Shown: positions 45,236-55,900, numbered from the stretch's first letter. The stretch: 64,000 nt of DNA from Verticiella sediminum (GCF_007558815.1 NZ_VLTJ01000028.1:1-64000); one strand, 5' to 3'. Notes: generated from the letters alone by a model not told the origin. Program-made: numbers and translations.

Positions 45236-46918
45236 TCACGCCTTGGCGACCGCGGCGGTCTGGTTGGCGATCTTGCGCGTGATGTACCACTGCTGCGCGA
45301 TCGACAGGCAGTTGTTCACCACCCAGTACAGCACCAGGCCGGCCGGGAAGAAGAACATCATCCCGCCGAAGACCAGCGGCATGATCATCATGACCTTGGC
45401 CTGGATCGGGTCCGGCGGCGTGGGGTTCAGCCGGATCTGCAGGAACATGGTGGCCATCATGATGGCGGGCAGGATGAACCACGGGTCGCGCACGGACAGG
45501 TCGGTGATCCAGAGTATCCACGGCGCGCCGCGCATCTCGACGCTGGCGAGCAGCACCCAGTACAGCGAAATGAACACCGGGATCTGCACCAGGATCGGCA
45601 GGCAGCCGCCCAGCGGGTTGATCTTCTCGGTGCGGTACAGCTCCATCATGGCCTGGTTGAGCTTCTGGCGGTCGTCGCCGTACTTCTCCTTCATGGCCTG
45701 CAGGCGCGGCGCGACGGCCTTCATGCGGGCCATCGAGCGATAGCTCGCCGCCGACAGCGGGAAAAACACCAGCTTGATGAGCACGGTCAGCGCGACGATG
45801 GTCCAGCCCCAGTTGCCGAGCATGGCGTGCAGCCAGGTCATGATCGCGAACAGCGGCTTGGCGATGACGGTCAGCCAGCCGTAGTCGACCACCAGGCCGA
45901 GGCCGGGCGCGACCTGCTCGAGGGCCTGCTGGTCCTGCGGGCCGACCCAGAGCTGCGCGTTCATGACGCGCGTCTCCTGCGGCGCGAGGCTGCCCGCCGG
46001 CTCGATCGCGCGCATGGCGAACAGGTTGTTGCCCAGCGCCACCAGGTTGTTGGTGCGCTCGACGCCCTGGTCGGGTACCCACGCGGTGACGAAGTAGTGC
46101 TGGATCATGCCGATCCAGCCGTTGTTCGCCTGCGTCGTGTAGGTGGCGCGATCGCGTTCGATGTCGGCGAACGAGATCTTCTGGAACTTGTCCTGTTCGC
46201 TGTAGACGGCCGGGCCGGTGAAGGTGCTGTAGAAGCTCGACTCGCCGGGCGGCTTGCTGCTGTCCCGCGTGATCTGCATGTACACCGAGGGCGATACGGG
46301 CGCGTCGCCGACGTTGGTCAGCGCGTGACGCACGTGGATGTCGTAGCGGCCCTGGCGCACCGTGAAGGTCTTGACCACGCGCAGGCCGCCGCTGACCGCC
46401 TCGAAGCTGATGTCCATGGCGTCGCCGGACAGCTCGCGTGCCTGCGTCGTCACCTGGAACGGCGTGCGGTGCGTCGGGAACGCGGCGCCCTGCGGGCCGA
46501 CCGCCCCGCTCTCGACCAGGTAGGTCAGCGAGGGCGAGTTGTCGAGCAGCACGACGGGGCGATCGCGATCGTCGACAGCGCCGAACTTCAGCAGCTCGGC
46601 CTTGACCAGGCGCGCACCCACGGGATCGAAGGTGAGCCGCAGGACATCGGTGGTGATCACCACGGGCTCGGCCTGGGTCTGCACCGGCTGCGGCGTGGCC
46701 GGCACCTCGGAGGGCGGCGCGGCGGCGACATCGGTGGGCACCGGCACGCCGGCGTCGCTGGCGGGCGTCTGACCATCTGCCTGGGCCTGCTCCTGCTGCT
46801 GGGCCGCCGGCGCCCCGCCGAACAACGACGGCTTGCCATTGTGAACTTGCCAGTTGTTCCACAGGAACAGCAGCGAGAAGGAGAAGATCATCCAGAGGAT
46901 GGTGCGTCTGATATCCAT
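45236..46918 (-). CDS. yidC: membrane protein insertase YidC
   Basis: Inner-membrane insertase that works alone or with Sec to place membrane proteins. It has 560 residues in the Gram-negative form: a first helix, a large periplasmic beta domain, and the five-helix insertase core from about residue 350. The core contains [23 protein letters not shown] in the cytoplasmic loop and [22 protein letters not shown] in the conserved helix. It is preceded by yidD and rnpA on the same strand and ended by the terminator at 45189-45214. Confidence 0.98.
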   Translation of the reverse strand: MDIRRTILWMIFSFSLLFLWNNWQVHNGKPSLFGGAPAAQQQEQAQADGQTPASDAGVPVPTDVAAAPPSEVPATPQPVQTQAEPVVITTDVLRLTFDPVGARLVKAELLKFGAVDDRDRPVVLLDNSPSLTYLVESGAVGPQGAAFPTHRTPFQVTTQARELSGDAMDISFEAVSGGLRVVKTFTVRQGRYDIHVRHALTNVGDAPVSPSVYMQITRDSSKPPGESSFYSTFTGPAVYSEQDKFQKISFADIERDRATYTTQANNGWIGMIQHYFVTAWVPDQGVERTNNLVALGNNLFAMRAIEPAGSLAPQETRVMNAQLWVGPQDQQALEQVAPGLGLVVDYGWLTVIAKPLFAIMTWLHAMLGNWGWTIVALTVLIKLVFFPLSAASYRSMARMKAVAPRLQAMKEKYGDDRQKLNQAMMELYRTEKINPLGGCLPILVQIPVFISLYWVLLASVEMRGAPWILWITDLSVRDPWFILPAIMMATMFLQIRLNPTPPDPIQAKVMMIMPLVFGGMMFFFPAGLVLYWVVNNCLSIAQQWYITRKIANQTAAVAKA

Positions 46919-47008
46919 GGACTGGGAAGCTACTGGAAGAAGAATCGTGAACGGCGGGGTTCGTCCTTGCGGACGGCCGGCGCCGCGGGAGCCGCCAGAG
47001 TTTAGCCG

Positions 47009-47299
47009 CTAATCGCTACCGGACTCTTGCGGGGAAGCAGCGCGCCGCGGTGGGACAGGATCGAGGCCGCCGGGGTTCCAGGGATGACAGCGGCAGACCC
47101 GGCGCACGGCCAGGTAGCTGCCACGCATGGCGCCATGGGTCTCGATGGCTTCTTGTGCATACAAGGAGCAGGAGGGATAGAAGCGGCACGAAGGCCCGAG
47201 CCAGGGACTGACGACGTAGCGATAGAACCGCAAGGGCAACAGCAGTACCGTCCGCGGGCTGCGTTTCGCAGCGTCGAACATGCCGTCGCCACGGCTCAT
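47009..47299 (-). CDS. yidD: membrane protein insertion efficiency factor YidD
   Basis: A 96-residue amphipathic protein that assists YidC. The conserved core is [60 protein letters not shown], with the usual Cys residues. Its 5' end overlaps the rnpA 3' end by 4 bases. A start at the internal Met7 is possible. Confidence 0.95.
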   Translation of the reverse strand: MSRGDGMFDAAKRSPRTVLLLPLRFYRYVVSPWLGPSCRFYPSCSLYAQEAIETHGAMRGSYLAVRRVCRCHPWNPGGLDPVPPRRAASPQESGSD

Positions 47300-47688
47300 G
47301 ATGGTGTCCCCGTCCCGGAGGCCCGCCCCTGGCGCTGCGCACGCGCGAAATGCGCGTCCGCTTCGGCGCGCGCGCTGCGTTTGAGCGCGGTCAACGAAAC
47401 GTCGCCCACGGGACGATACAGTCGAACGGCGTAGTCTGCCGCCGGCAGCTCGCCGCGATGATGACGAAACGATTCGCGCACGACGCGCTTGATCGCGTTG
47501 CGTGTGACGGCGTGAGGCGCATGGCGCTTGCCGATGACCAGGCCGAGACGGGCCTGGCCTTCGGCCACCGCTCCCACGTGCAGCATGAGCAAGCCCCCGC
47601 TCGCGATGCGACGCCCCTTGAGGGCGTTCGCGAACGCGTCAGGCTTCAGCAACCTTGCGCTACGCGCAAAGGCAAAGGAACCGCTCAT
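47296..47688 (-). CDS. rnpA: ribonuclease P protein component
   Basis: Protein subunit of RNase P, which trims the 5' leader of tRNA precursors. It has 130 residues with the signature [13 protein letters not shown] and many basic residues. The start was placed at the ATG giving [18 protein letters not shown], the conserved N terminus; the frame is open 37 codons upstream and overlaps the region after rpmH. It lies between rpmH and yidD. Confidence 0.94.
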   Translation of the reverse strand: MSGSFAFARSARLLKPDAFANALKGRRIASGGLLMLHVGAVAEGQARLGLVIGKRHAPHAVTRNAIKRVVRESFRHHRGELPAADYAVRLYRPVGDVSLTALKRSARAEADAHFARAQRQGRASGTGTPS

Positions 47689-47737
47689 GGACGGACGAGC
47701 GAAACGCGGCGAACCTCGGCCCGCCACGCATCGGGGC

Positions 47738-47872
47738 TCAGACGGCCAGGCGCTTGCGGCCCTTGGCGCGGCGGGCATTGATGACGGCGCGACCGCCACG
47801 GGTCTTCATGCGCACGCGAAAACCGTGGGTACGCTTGCGACGGACGACGGAAGGTTGGTAAGTACGCTTCAT
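47738..47872 (-). CDS. rpmH: 50S ribosomal protein L34
   Basis: A 44-residue, highly basic ribosomal protein ([20 protein letters not shown] at the start, KGRKRLAV at the end), identical in plan to bacterial L34. It is the first gene of the rpmH-rnpA-yidD-yidC group. A good promoter lies about 275 bases upstream. Confidence 0.98.
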   Translation of the reverse strand: MKRTYQPSVVRRKRTHGFRVRMKTRGGRAVINARRAKGRKRLAV

Positions 47873-48063
47873 GACGGACTCGGCTAAGTGTGTGTTGATC
47901 GCTACGCGGCAATTCGCGAAGCGTATGAAAGTGAGGCGGCCGGGCCAAAGTGCCGCACGGCCACCGGACGCGCAAAAGCCATATCGACGTCGGGCCAAAG
48001 GCGCTAAACGCCGCGAAACCCGCGAGGTCAACCCCGCCGCCTCGCCCCGCGCCGGCAAAAGCA

Positions 48064-48093
48064 GTCTGTGCTGCCCCTGTCTGTGCTGCCCCT
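48064..48093. repeat. tandem direct repeat, 2 x 15 bp, in the rpmH leader
   Basis: GTCTGTGCTGCCCCT occurs twice without a gap. It lies inside the transcribed but untranslated leader expected for rpmH. It is probably a slippage or duplication product. Confidence 0.85.
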
Positions 48094-48146
48094 GGACTGC
48101 CCTTGACCACGCGCGAACGTACTTTTGTACTTTTGCAAAGCCCGCC

Positions 48147-48175
48147 ATTTCATCAAAACTGCAGCAATATGTCAA
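48147..48175 (-). promoter_or_regulatory. sigma70-type promoter of the rpmH operon
   Basis: On the minus strand: perfect TTGACA at 48175-48170, a 17-base spacer and TGAAAT at 48152-48147 (4 of 6 consensus bases). Position and strength fit a ribosomal protein gene; the leader would be about 270 bases long. Confidence 0.65.
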
Positions 48176-48267
48176 TGCGAGACTATCCCCACCCCGGTGC
48201 ATGGCATAGAATCTGACGGAGTGTTACTGTCTTGCAACGCCCCTCCGCTTTCGCATCGAGCCCGCCC

Positions 48268-49653
48268 ATGTCAGCCCATCTGCGCCGTTGGCGCCCCCGC
48301 CTCGTGCCGGGCATCGTCCTCATGGGGATCAGCCTGGCTTTGCCGGCCCTGGCCGAGCCCGCACGCGTCGCAGGCGAGATCGTTCTCGCTGCGGGGCCTG
48401 CCGCGATCCGCCAGGGCGAGAGCGAGATCCCCGCTACGCGCGGGTACAAGCTGCAGCCGGGCCAGACCATCGTGACCGGCGAGGGCGCCTTCGTCCATGT
48501 GCGCATGGCCGATGGCGGCATGGTCGCCGTGCGTCCGTTCTCGGTGTTCCAGATCGACGTCTTCGACTATCGGCACGACACCGCTACGGATCGCGTGCGC
48601 TACCGCCTGGAGGAAGGCGTGGCGCGCTCGATCACCGGCGCGGTCGGCGAGTCCAACAAGGAAGCCTTCCGGCTGAATACGCCGGTTGCCGCGGTCGGCG
48701 TGCGCGGCACGGATTTCGTCGTCGCCACCGATGCGGGCACCTCGCGGGTGGCGGTGAACAGCGGCGCGGTGATCGTGGCCGCGCTCGGCGGACAATGCGC
48801 GGCGGACGGTTTCGGCACCTGCGCCAGCGGCGGCCTGCTGCTCGGCGCGGGCCAGGGCACCGACGGGCGCTACGTCGAAGTGGTGAGAGGCGAGCAATTG
48901 CCCAGGCTGGTCCAGGACCCGGACTCCAGCCCCGACCAATTGCAGCGGCCGCACCCGCAGGAGCCCGTGGCCGTGGCCCGGTTGCCCGCCGACAGCCCGA
49001 GCGAACGGCTGCGCAACGACAACCCCAAGCCGCTCGCCGCCGACCCGGTCGCGCCGCCGGCGATCGACCCGCCCGGCCAACCAGGCACGCCGAGCGAGTC
49101 CGGCCCGCCCATCGTGACGCCGCCGCCGGGGGTCGAACTGCCGAGCCTGGCGGCCATGCCCAAGGACGTGTACTGGGGACGCTGGTCCAGCGGCGCCGGG
49201 GTGGACGCCAGCAGCGCCGCCAGGGTGAGCGAGCTGGTCGCCCAGAAGAAGGGCATCCTGATCGTCAACAGCGTGTACGGTGCCGGCCTGGACAACATGG
49301 CTCGCCAACTGCCGCGCAGCGGCTTCGCGTCCTTTGCGGCGGCCGGCGGCGAAGGCGTGTTCGTGGGTGCCGAAGGCGCCACTGCGCTGGCGGTGCAGAG
49401 TGGCGCGCTCGACGTCAACTTCGACAGCCGCACCTTCGCCACCACCAGCACGTTCAGCGGCGCGGGCAATACCTACGACACGGCCGCGCGCGGCATCATC
49501 AACGACCGCGGCTATCTCCAGTCGACGCCCGCGCAGTCCAACTCGCGCGTCACGGGCGCCCTGGGCGCCGGCCTGGAGAGCGCCGTCACGACGGTCGAGC
49601 GCGACTATGTCGACGGCTCCCTGAGCGGCGTGATCGGCTGGGGCAAGCGCTGA
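48268..49653 (+). CDS. FecR domain-containing periplasmic protein
   Basis: A 461-residue exported protein with a signal peptide (~residues 10-31, ending ALPALAEPA). The FecR domain covers ~35-190 (GEIVLAAGPAAIRQGESEIPATRGYKLQPGQTIVTGEGAFVHVRMADGGMVAVRPFS, then AVGVRGTDFVV). A Pro-rich linker follows at ~220-300, then a Ser/Gly-rich C-terminal domain. FecR domains of this kind often bind envelope or carbohydrate components and are not tied to iron here: no sigma factor is present. It is the first gene of a cassette with a CHASE2 cyclase and a TPR beta-barrel protein. Confidence 0.88.
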   Translation: MSAHLRRWRPRLVPGIVLMGISLALPALAEPARVAGEIVLAAGPAAIRQGESEIPATRGYKLQPGQTIVTGEGAFVHVRMADGGMVAVRPFSVFQIDVFDYRHDTATDRVRYRLEEGVARSITGAVGESNKEAFRLNTPVAAVGVRGTDFVVATDAGTSRVAVNSGAVIVAALGGQCAADGFGTCASGGLLLGAGQGTDGRYVEVVRGEQLPRLVQDPDSSPDQLQRPHPQEPVAVARLPADSPSERLRNDNPKPLAADPVAPPAIDPPGQPGTPSESGPPIVTPPPGVELPSLAAMPKDVYWGRWSSGAGVDASSAARVSELVAQKKGILIVNSVYGAGLDNMARQLPRSGFASFAAAGGEGVFVGAEGATALAVQSGALDVNFDSRTFATTSTFSGAGNTYDTAARGIINDRGYLQSTPAQSNSRVTGALGAGLESAVTTVERDYVDGSLSGVIGWGKR

Positions 49654-49705
49654 GCGATCGCGATTTGCGCTGCGCCGTATCACCCTCACCCCCCGCCACC
49701 ACCGG

Positions 49706-51586
49706 ATGACCCGCAGGCTGTTCATTGCACTGATCCTGGCTCTGGCCGCGCTGGTGTTCGTCGAACCGACCCGCTCCCTGCTGGAGCATCGCCTGCACGT
49801 GGCGCGCCTGGGGCTGGACGCGCTGACACAGGACAGCGGCAGCCCCATCGTGATCCTGGCCATCGACGAAGCGTCGATCGACGCCATCGGCAGTTGGCCG
49901 TGGCCGCGCGCCACCTGGGCAGAGTTGCTGACGCGGCTGTACCGGCACCACCGCCCCGGCTTCCTGGGCCTGGACGCGGTCTTTCCGCCGGCCCCCGAGC
50001 AGGCCGCAGGCAACGAGGCCTTCGCCGCCGCGCTGGCGCAGGTACCCAGCGCGCTCGGCCAGCTCATGCTGCCCGACCCCGGCATGCGCGGCGCGACGCC
50101 CTGGCTCTCGCTCACACACCCGCTGCCCGACGGCTTTCCGCCAGCGGACACGATGCGCTTTGCCGGCGTGCTGGGCAGCGACGCCAAGCTCGCCACCACC
50201 GCGCGCGCGGGGCACATCAACGCGGCGATCGACCCCGACGGGGTGATGCGCCGCCTGCCCACGCTCATCTGCCTCGAAAGCATCGGCCAGCCCTGCGCCG
50301 GCAGCTTCGTGCAGGCCGCGGCCGCCACGCTGGCCGGTGCCGACGAATGGGCGATCCAGCGCGGCGGCTGGCTCGAGGCGCCCTGGCTGCTCGTGCCCGG
50401 GGATCTGGACGCGCTCGCCATCCCGGTCGGCGAGGACCTCACACTCGCCGTGCCCTGGCGCGGCTCCCACGATCTGCGCTACGTCTCGATCGCCGACGTC
50501 TGGCACGAACGCCTCGCGGCCGGCCTGCTCGACCAGCGCCTGCTGCTGGTGGGCGGCGTCTCGCTGGGGCTGGGCGACATGGTCGTCTCCCCGCTCTACG
50601 AACGCGTGCCCGGGATCGAGGTCCACGCGCACGCGCTACGCGCCTGGCTCGCAAACGCCCTGCCCTTCCAGCCGCGCGCCGCCCAGCCCGCCATGCTCGC
50701 CTGGGCGCTGGCGGTCGGCCTGCTGCTCGCCTGGTATGCGCAGCGGCGGGCGCAGCTCATCGCCATCACCACCGTCGGCGCGCTGGCGCCGCTGGCCGGC
50801 GCACTGCTCGCCTGGCTCGTCTGGCGCCAGATCTGGCCCGCGGGCGCGCCGGCGAGCTTCGCCCTGATCGCGGGCGTGGCGCTGACGCTCTCCCTGGTGC
50901 TGCGCGAGCGCTCGCGCCTCGTGCAGCGCTTTCGGGACTACGTCCCCCTGCCGCTGCGCCGGCTGCTCACGCGCGCCGACACCGAGGTGCCGAGCGAAAC
51001 CGGCTGGGGCACGGTGATGGTCACGGACATCCTCGGCTACACGCGGCGCTCGCAGAGCCTGCCGCTCGAGCAGCTCGCGGCCTGGTGCGACGCCGGCGTG
51101 GCTCACGTCGTGCACCATGCCGTGAAGCATGGCGCCATGCTCGACACGGTCGCCGGCGACGGCGCACTGCTGCTCTGGCGCACCGGCGGCCGGCGCGAAC
51201 AGGCTCGCGCTGCGATCGCAGCCGTACGCGACATCATGCAGGGCATGCCCGAACTCAATCGCCGGCTCGCGGCCCAGGGCCTGCCCGAGCTTGCCCTGGG
51301 CATCGGCGTGCATGCCGGCCCCTACCTGCTCGGCTCGTTCGGGGAGGAACACAAGCGCTTCACCGTGGTCAGCGACGTTGCCAATCTCGCCGCGCACATC
51401 GAGCGCCTCACCCGCCACCATCCATGGCCGGTGCTGGTCAGCCAGACCGTGGCCAGCCTGCTGCCCGCGGGCGCCACCGTGCCCGCGGCCACGCTGGATC
51501 TCGGGGCCGAGCACATGCCGCTCTTCACCCTGGCCGACCTGCCCAACAATCACTGGCCTAATGCGCGTCCGGCCGCCGCGTCCTGA
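49706..51586 (+). CDS. CHASE2 domain class III adenylate/guanylate cyclase
   Basis: A 626-residue membrane sensor. An N-terminal helix (residues ~4-20) leads into a periplasmic CHASE2 sensor (~30-320), then three helices (~325-405), then a cytoplasmic class III nucleotide cyclase domain (~435-600). The metal-binding Asp residues are seen in VTDILGYT and AGDGALLLW, and GSFGEEHKRFTVVSDVANLAAHIERL is the later dimer/transition-state region. It is therefore probably active and makes cAMP or cGMP in response to an envelope signal. It lies 52 bases after the FecR gene and 5 bases before the next gene. Confidence 0.92.
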   Translation: MTRRLFIALILALAALVFVEPTRSLLEHRLHVARLGLDALTQDSGSPIVILAIDEASIDAIGSWPWPRATWAELLTRLYRHHRPGFLGLDAVFPPAPEQAAGNEAFAAALAQVPSALGQLMLPDPGMRGATPWLSLTHPLPDGFPPADTMRFAGVLGSDAKLATTARAGHINAAIDPDGVMRRLPTLICLESIGQPCAGSFVQAAAATLAGADEWAIQRGGWLEAPWLLVPGDLDALAIPVGEDLTLAVPWRGSHDLRYVSIADVWHERLAAGLLDQRLLLVGGVSLGLGDMVVSPLYERVPGIEVHAHALRAWLANALPFQPRAAQPAMLAWALAVGLLLAWYAQRRAQLIAITTVGALAPLAGALLAWLVWRQIWPAGAPASFALIAGVALTLSLVLRERSRLVQRFRDYVPLPLRRLLTRADTEVPSETGWGTVMVTDILGYTRRSQSLPLEQLAAWCDAGVAHVVHHAVKHGAMLDTVAGDGALLLWRTGGRREQARAAIAAVRDIMQGMPELNRRLAAQGLPELALGIGVHAGPYLLGSFGEEHKRFTVVSDVANLAAHIERLTRHHPWPVLVSQTVASLLPAGATVPAATLDLGAEHMPLFTLADLPNNHWPNARPAAAS

Positions 51587-51591
51587 ATCCC

Positions 51592-52863
51592 ATGCCGTTG
51601 CCCTCTTCTCCAGCACAGTCCGTGCGCATTGCGTCCAGCCGGGGCGCGATGCGCGGCACGAGCGCACGAGCGCTGCTCGGCGTCTGCGCGATCGGGCTCG
51701 TCGCGGGCATGTACGCCTCGGCCGCCGATGCCGCCGGCACGCTCTCGCCCGCGCAGGCGCGCGTCCAGGCACAGCAGGCCTACGAGGCCGGGCTCGACGC
51801 CCGGGCGCGCGCCGACACGCAGGCGGCGGCTCTGCATTTCGAGCAGGCGGCCCTGCTCGACCCGGATTTCGCCGGCGCATGGTACGACTACGGCCTGGCC
51901 CTGTGCGAGCTGGGCGACCCCGTCGGCTGTCGCAACATTCTCTCGGCCGCCCTCGAACAATTCGGCCCGCCGCCCGGGGTCGCCACGCTGACGCCGCGCG
52001 CCTTGCGCGCCCATGCCGGCGAGCTGCGCGTGGGCGTGGGCGCGAGCACCAATCTGTCGCGCTCGACCGCAGCCGAAGACCTCACCCTGCTGCTCGATGG
52101 CGTGCCCATCGTCGCGCACCTGGACGCGCGCTACCGCGAGCGCGGCGGTGCCTATGCGGAAGCCGGTTTCACCTGGGAAACCCGCTGGCCCATGCAGGAC
52201 ATCTCGCTGCGCATGGAACTCAACGCGAGGCGTCCGTTCTCGCGCGAGCTGCCGGATTTCCATGCCGGCCTGGCCGAGGTGGGAATCGGCGTCGCGCCGA
52301 GATCGCGCGTCGGCCTGATCGCCCTGGGCGTGGACGAGGACTATCTCGGCGCCATCCGTTCGGTGGGTGCATGGGCCGAACACCGCTTCTCGCCGCAGGG
52401 AATGGCCTTGCGCGCCACGTTGGAGCGCCGCGAGCCCAGCGGTCAGCCGGGCTGGTGGACGACCCGGCTGCTGAGCAGCCTGCCCTTGGGCGAGGCCACC
52501 GTCCTGAACGCCGGCCTCGAGTATGACTTCGCTCAGGAACAGCGCGCCGGGCGTGCCCAGTACCGCGCGTCGCTGGACCTGCGCCAGGGATACACGCTGC
52601 CCCAGGTGGGCAGGTACGTTCCCCGGCTGGTGCTGGGCGCGGGCGTACTGCACGCGCGCGACACCGACCCCTACAGCCCCCTGTTCGGCGACGTGCGCAA
52701 CCATCGCACCCGCTGGCAGCTCAGCTCGGACCTCTCGGTCAACCTCAACCGCCAGTGGCGCGTCAACCTCGGCCTGTACGCGGCGCGCCAGAGCAGCGCG
52801 ATCGACCTGCTGGACTACAAGGAGGCCACGGCCACGCTGTCGGTCACCTACGTCTTCCAATGA
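51592..52863 (+). CDS. TPR repeat plus outer-membrane beta-barrel protein
   Basis: A 423-residue exported protein. After the signal sequence (ends near SAADAAGT) there is a short TPR-type helical part at ~55-110 (AQQAYEAGLDARARADTQAAALHFEQAALLDPDFAGAWYDYGLALCELGD). The remaining ~290 residues alternate in a way that fits an outer-membrane beta barrel, ending in TATLSVTYVFQ. No precise family name is certain. The tight spacing to the cyclase gene makes a shared envelope-signalling function likely. Confidence 0.82.
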   Translation: MPLPSSPAQSVRIASSRGAMRGTSARALLGVCAIGLVAGMYASAADAAGTLSPAQARVQAQQAYEAGLDARARADTQAAALHFEQAALLDPDFAGAWYDYGLALCELGDPVGCRNILSAALEQFGPPPGVATLTPRALRAHAGELRVGVGASTNLSRSTAAEDLTLLLDGVPIVAHLDARYRERGGAYAEAGFTWETRWPMQDISLRMELNARRPFSRELPDFHAGLAEVGIGVAPRSRVGLIALGVDEDYLGAIRSVGAWAEHRFSPQGMALRATLERREPSGQPGWWTTRLLSSLPLGEATVLNAGLEYDFAQEQRAGRAQYRASLDLRQGYTLPQVGRYVPRLVLGAGVLHARDTDPYSPLFGDVRNHRTRWQLSSDLSVNLNRQWRVNLGLYAARQSSAIDLLDYKEATATLSVTYVFQ

Positions 52864-52916
52864 ATGACGAAGGCCGCCGGGGGCCCGTGCGCATAGCCCC
52901 GGGCCGGCCGGCTGCG

Positions 52917-52942
52917 GGGAACCCGGCCGATTCCGGGTTCCC
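52917..52942. terminator. convergent stem-loop between the barrel gene and tamB
   Basis: Perfect 10-bp stem GGGAACCCGG/CCGGGTTCCC with loop CCGATT, between two converging genes. It likely terminates in both directions; there is no U-run. Confidence 0.65.
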
Positions 52943-52966
52943 GACGCACCCGCCGGCGCGGGGCGT

Positions 52967-55900
52967 TCAGTCGTCGAACACGAACGACCAGATCAGCCGC
53001 GCCCCCGTGAGCGTGCCGCCCTGCACCGCCGCCGACAGGCGCTCGGAGATGCGATAGCTTGCCCGCACGATGGTCTCGCGTCCCGAGAGCGCCTGCTCGA
53101 AGGTGAGATACAGCGAGTCCGAGAGGCGTTTGCCGACGACCAGGAACTGCGAATCGGCATCGGTGTCGTTGGCGGTGTTGATGCTGCTCACGACGGTGCG
53201 ATCCGGCAGCAGCCCGCTCAGGCCGGCGCGTGCACTCGAGCGCAGGCCCATCTCGTCCAGCCCCAGTTGACGATACAAGGGCTCCGAATCCTCGTCACCC
53301 AGCAGGGAAGCCGCGGCGGCGAGCAGCATGCCGGCATCCGCCCCGCTCGCATCCGGCCCGCGGCCGAGCAGCAGCCAGGACAGCTTCTCCACCTCGGGCA
53401 CGTCCGGGAAGGAGATCAGCGAGATGATCGGGTTGCGCGCCGTGCCGCTCACCTGCACACCGGACTCGATGCGCAGGCCGCGGCGTACAGCGACGATGTC
53501 GAGCAGGGGATCGTCCAGCAGACCCTGGAAGGTGACCGCGCCGCGATCGACCACCAGAGTCTGGCCGTAGATGCTGAAGCGGCCGTCGCGCGTATTGACC
53601 ACGCCGCGCGCGCGCATGCCCGCCTGGGTGTTCAGGATGCGGATGCTGCCTTCCAGCCCGGTATCCAGGCCCATGCCGCGCAGGTAGAAGGCGTTGCCCA
53701 GCCCTACCTCCAGGTTCATGTTCATGGCAAGAGGCTTGCTCAGTTCGGCGTCGTCCCCGGCGCGCACGATCACCACGTCGCTGGCGAGCGAAGGCAGGTC
53801 GGATGCGCCCTCCAGGCTGATCCAGCCGACGTCCGCGACCACCTTGCCGCGTATGTCCAGATTGGTGGGCGACGCCTCGATGTTCACCGTGCCCGAGCCG
53901 GCGATGAAACGGTCCGCGCGCTGCACCAGGGGAAAGCGCGTCAGCGTGACGGTGGCATTGCCGCTTGCGGTTTCCAGCGACCACGCGCCCTGGGCCTGGA
54001 CCGCCGAGCCTTCGGCGTTCTGGGCCAGCCAGGACTGGACCCGGCTGTCGCGGGGCGCGCTGCGGATCGTCCCCGGAAAGTGCAGCGAGTCGACGACGAA
54101 CTGGTTGTCCACCAGACGCGCGTTCAGCGTACCGTCGAGCATGCGCACGCCCTGGTCGATCAGCACCACGCGCAGGTCCGAGCCCTGCAGCGTGCCGCCG
54201 GTATTCCATACGCCGGCCTGTCGCGTCACGCGCAGGCGGCCGTTCAGGCGGCCGCCGACATCGATGGCGTCGCCGGTCAGCGGCGTCAGCACGGCGAGAT
54301 CCGCCAGGGCGATGTCCGCGTCGACGGCGACGGGTTGCTGCTCGCCCCATTCCGGCATGCCGTCGCGCACCGCCACCGCCGAGGTCCCGCTGGCGCGCAC
54401 CGAGCCTAGCTGCTTGCCGGCAAGATCGAGCTGGAACGACAGTGCGCTGTTGCCGCCGCTGCCGGGCTTGGCCTGCAACGTAAGGTTCAGCTCGCTCAGG
54501 CCGGCACGCAGCGGCGGACCGCCGGGCAGGGCAACGTCGCCGCGCGTGCGGCGCAGATGCACCGAACCGGCCAACGACTGCGTCATGGCCAGGTCCCAAT
54601 CCAGGTTCACGCGCAGCGGGTCGTCGATGCGCGGCAACTGGCTGAGCACCCAGGCCGGGACGAAGTCGTCGATCCGGCCCGCCGAACGCCACTGCCTGCC
54701 GCTGCCACTCGAGGCCCGATGCGCCAGGGTGATGACGCGGCGCTCGGGCAGGCCGATGCGCACGCTGGTCTCGCCCACCGACCACAGCAGGGGCTCGCCG
54801 GGCACCACGGCGACGGGCGCGGGGGCCCCCAGCGCGACGCTGACGCGCCGGTTCTTGACGGCGAGCTCCGCGACATTGCCGCGCCACCCTTCGCGCCCCG
54901 GCCCGAGCTGGCCGGACGTGCCCGCGTCCCAGCCACCGGCCACCCGCAGTTGCAGATCCAACGGCCCCTGCTGCAGCAGGGCCGGCAGGTCGAGGGGCGC
55001 ATCGGCCGAGGGCTCGATCACTTCGTTCTGGCCGGGCGCCACCGTCGCCACCCGGGCGGCCGGCGCCGGCTTGCCGCCGGCCGGGCCCTCCGCATGCAGC
55101 ATCGGATGGTCGAGCCGACCGGTAACGTTCAGTTCATGGCGCTCCAGCGTGCCGCGCAGCCTCCCGTCCAGGCGCACGCTGCCTTCCACGCCGTCCACCA
55201 GCGTCTGCGGGTTGGGCAGCGCAACTCGGAAGTCGACCTGATCGTCGCTGCCGCCCAGCGCCCCCTTGGCCTCGATGCGGTTGTCGGCATGCGTGAGCAG
55301 CACCGACAACTCGGGCAGGCGCAGGTTCTCCAGGCGCGCGTTGACATCCGCGCGCAGCGGACGATCGCGCCAGCGGCTGCCCTCGTCCACGGTGATGTGC
55401 AACTGGGCGCGCAGCTCGCGCAACTGCGCCATCCAATCGGACTGCCCGGCAGCGTCGGCACCGGGCCGCGCGCCGGCCTCGTCTGCGGCGGCGGATGCAT
55501 CCGCCGGGGCCCCCTGGCCGGCCTTACCGGGCACGGCAGGGGCATCGCCTTGCGCGGCCCCCGCAGCGCCGTCATCGTCCGCAGTGCCGGCACCGCCGCC
55601 CACGGGCGCATCGGCGCTCGCCGCCGGCGCCGCGGCCGGGGTCAGCAGCACCCCGTCGAGCTGCACGTCCGCGCTCACGTTGAGCAGCGCAGACGGCGCA
55701 TCGGCCACCCAGGCGCTCGGATCGAAGCCGCGCACCGTGGCCTTGAGCGCGGTCACCGGCAGGGTCGGCGAGAACGGCGCGAGGCTCGCGCGCGCGTCCA
55801 CCGACATGCCTTCGCCGGTTCCCAGCAGGCTCACGTCCAGGTGATCCAGCGGGCCCAGCACGGCGAGACGCAGATCGGCCGTGCGCTCCGCCTGCCGCAC

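Larger units (their letters stand above)
47873..48267. other. 395-base region upstream of rpmH, without dnaA or clear origin
   Basis: Contains the rpmH leader, its promoter (48147-48175), a 2 x 15-bp tandem repeat (48064-48093) and the start region of the FecR gene. In many bacteria this position holds the replication origin and dnaA, but no run of DnaA boxes (TTATCCACA type) was recognised. Confidence 0.6.

Noticed and set aside
47873-48267. Replication origin next to rpmH
   Set aside because: Position is suggestive, but no cluster of DnaA boxes, no AT-rich unwinding region and no dnaA gene were seen.
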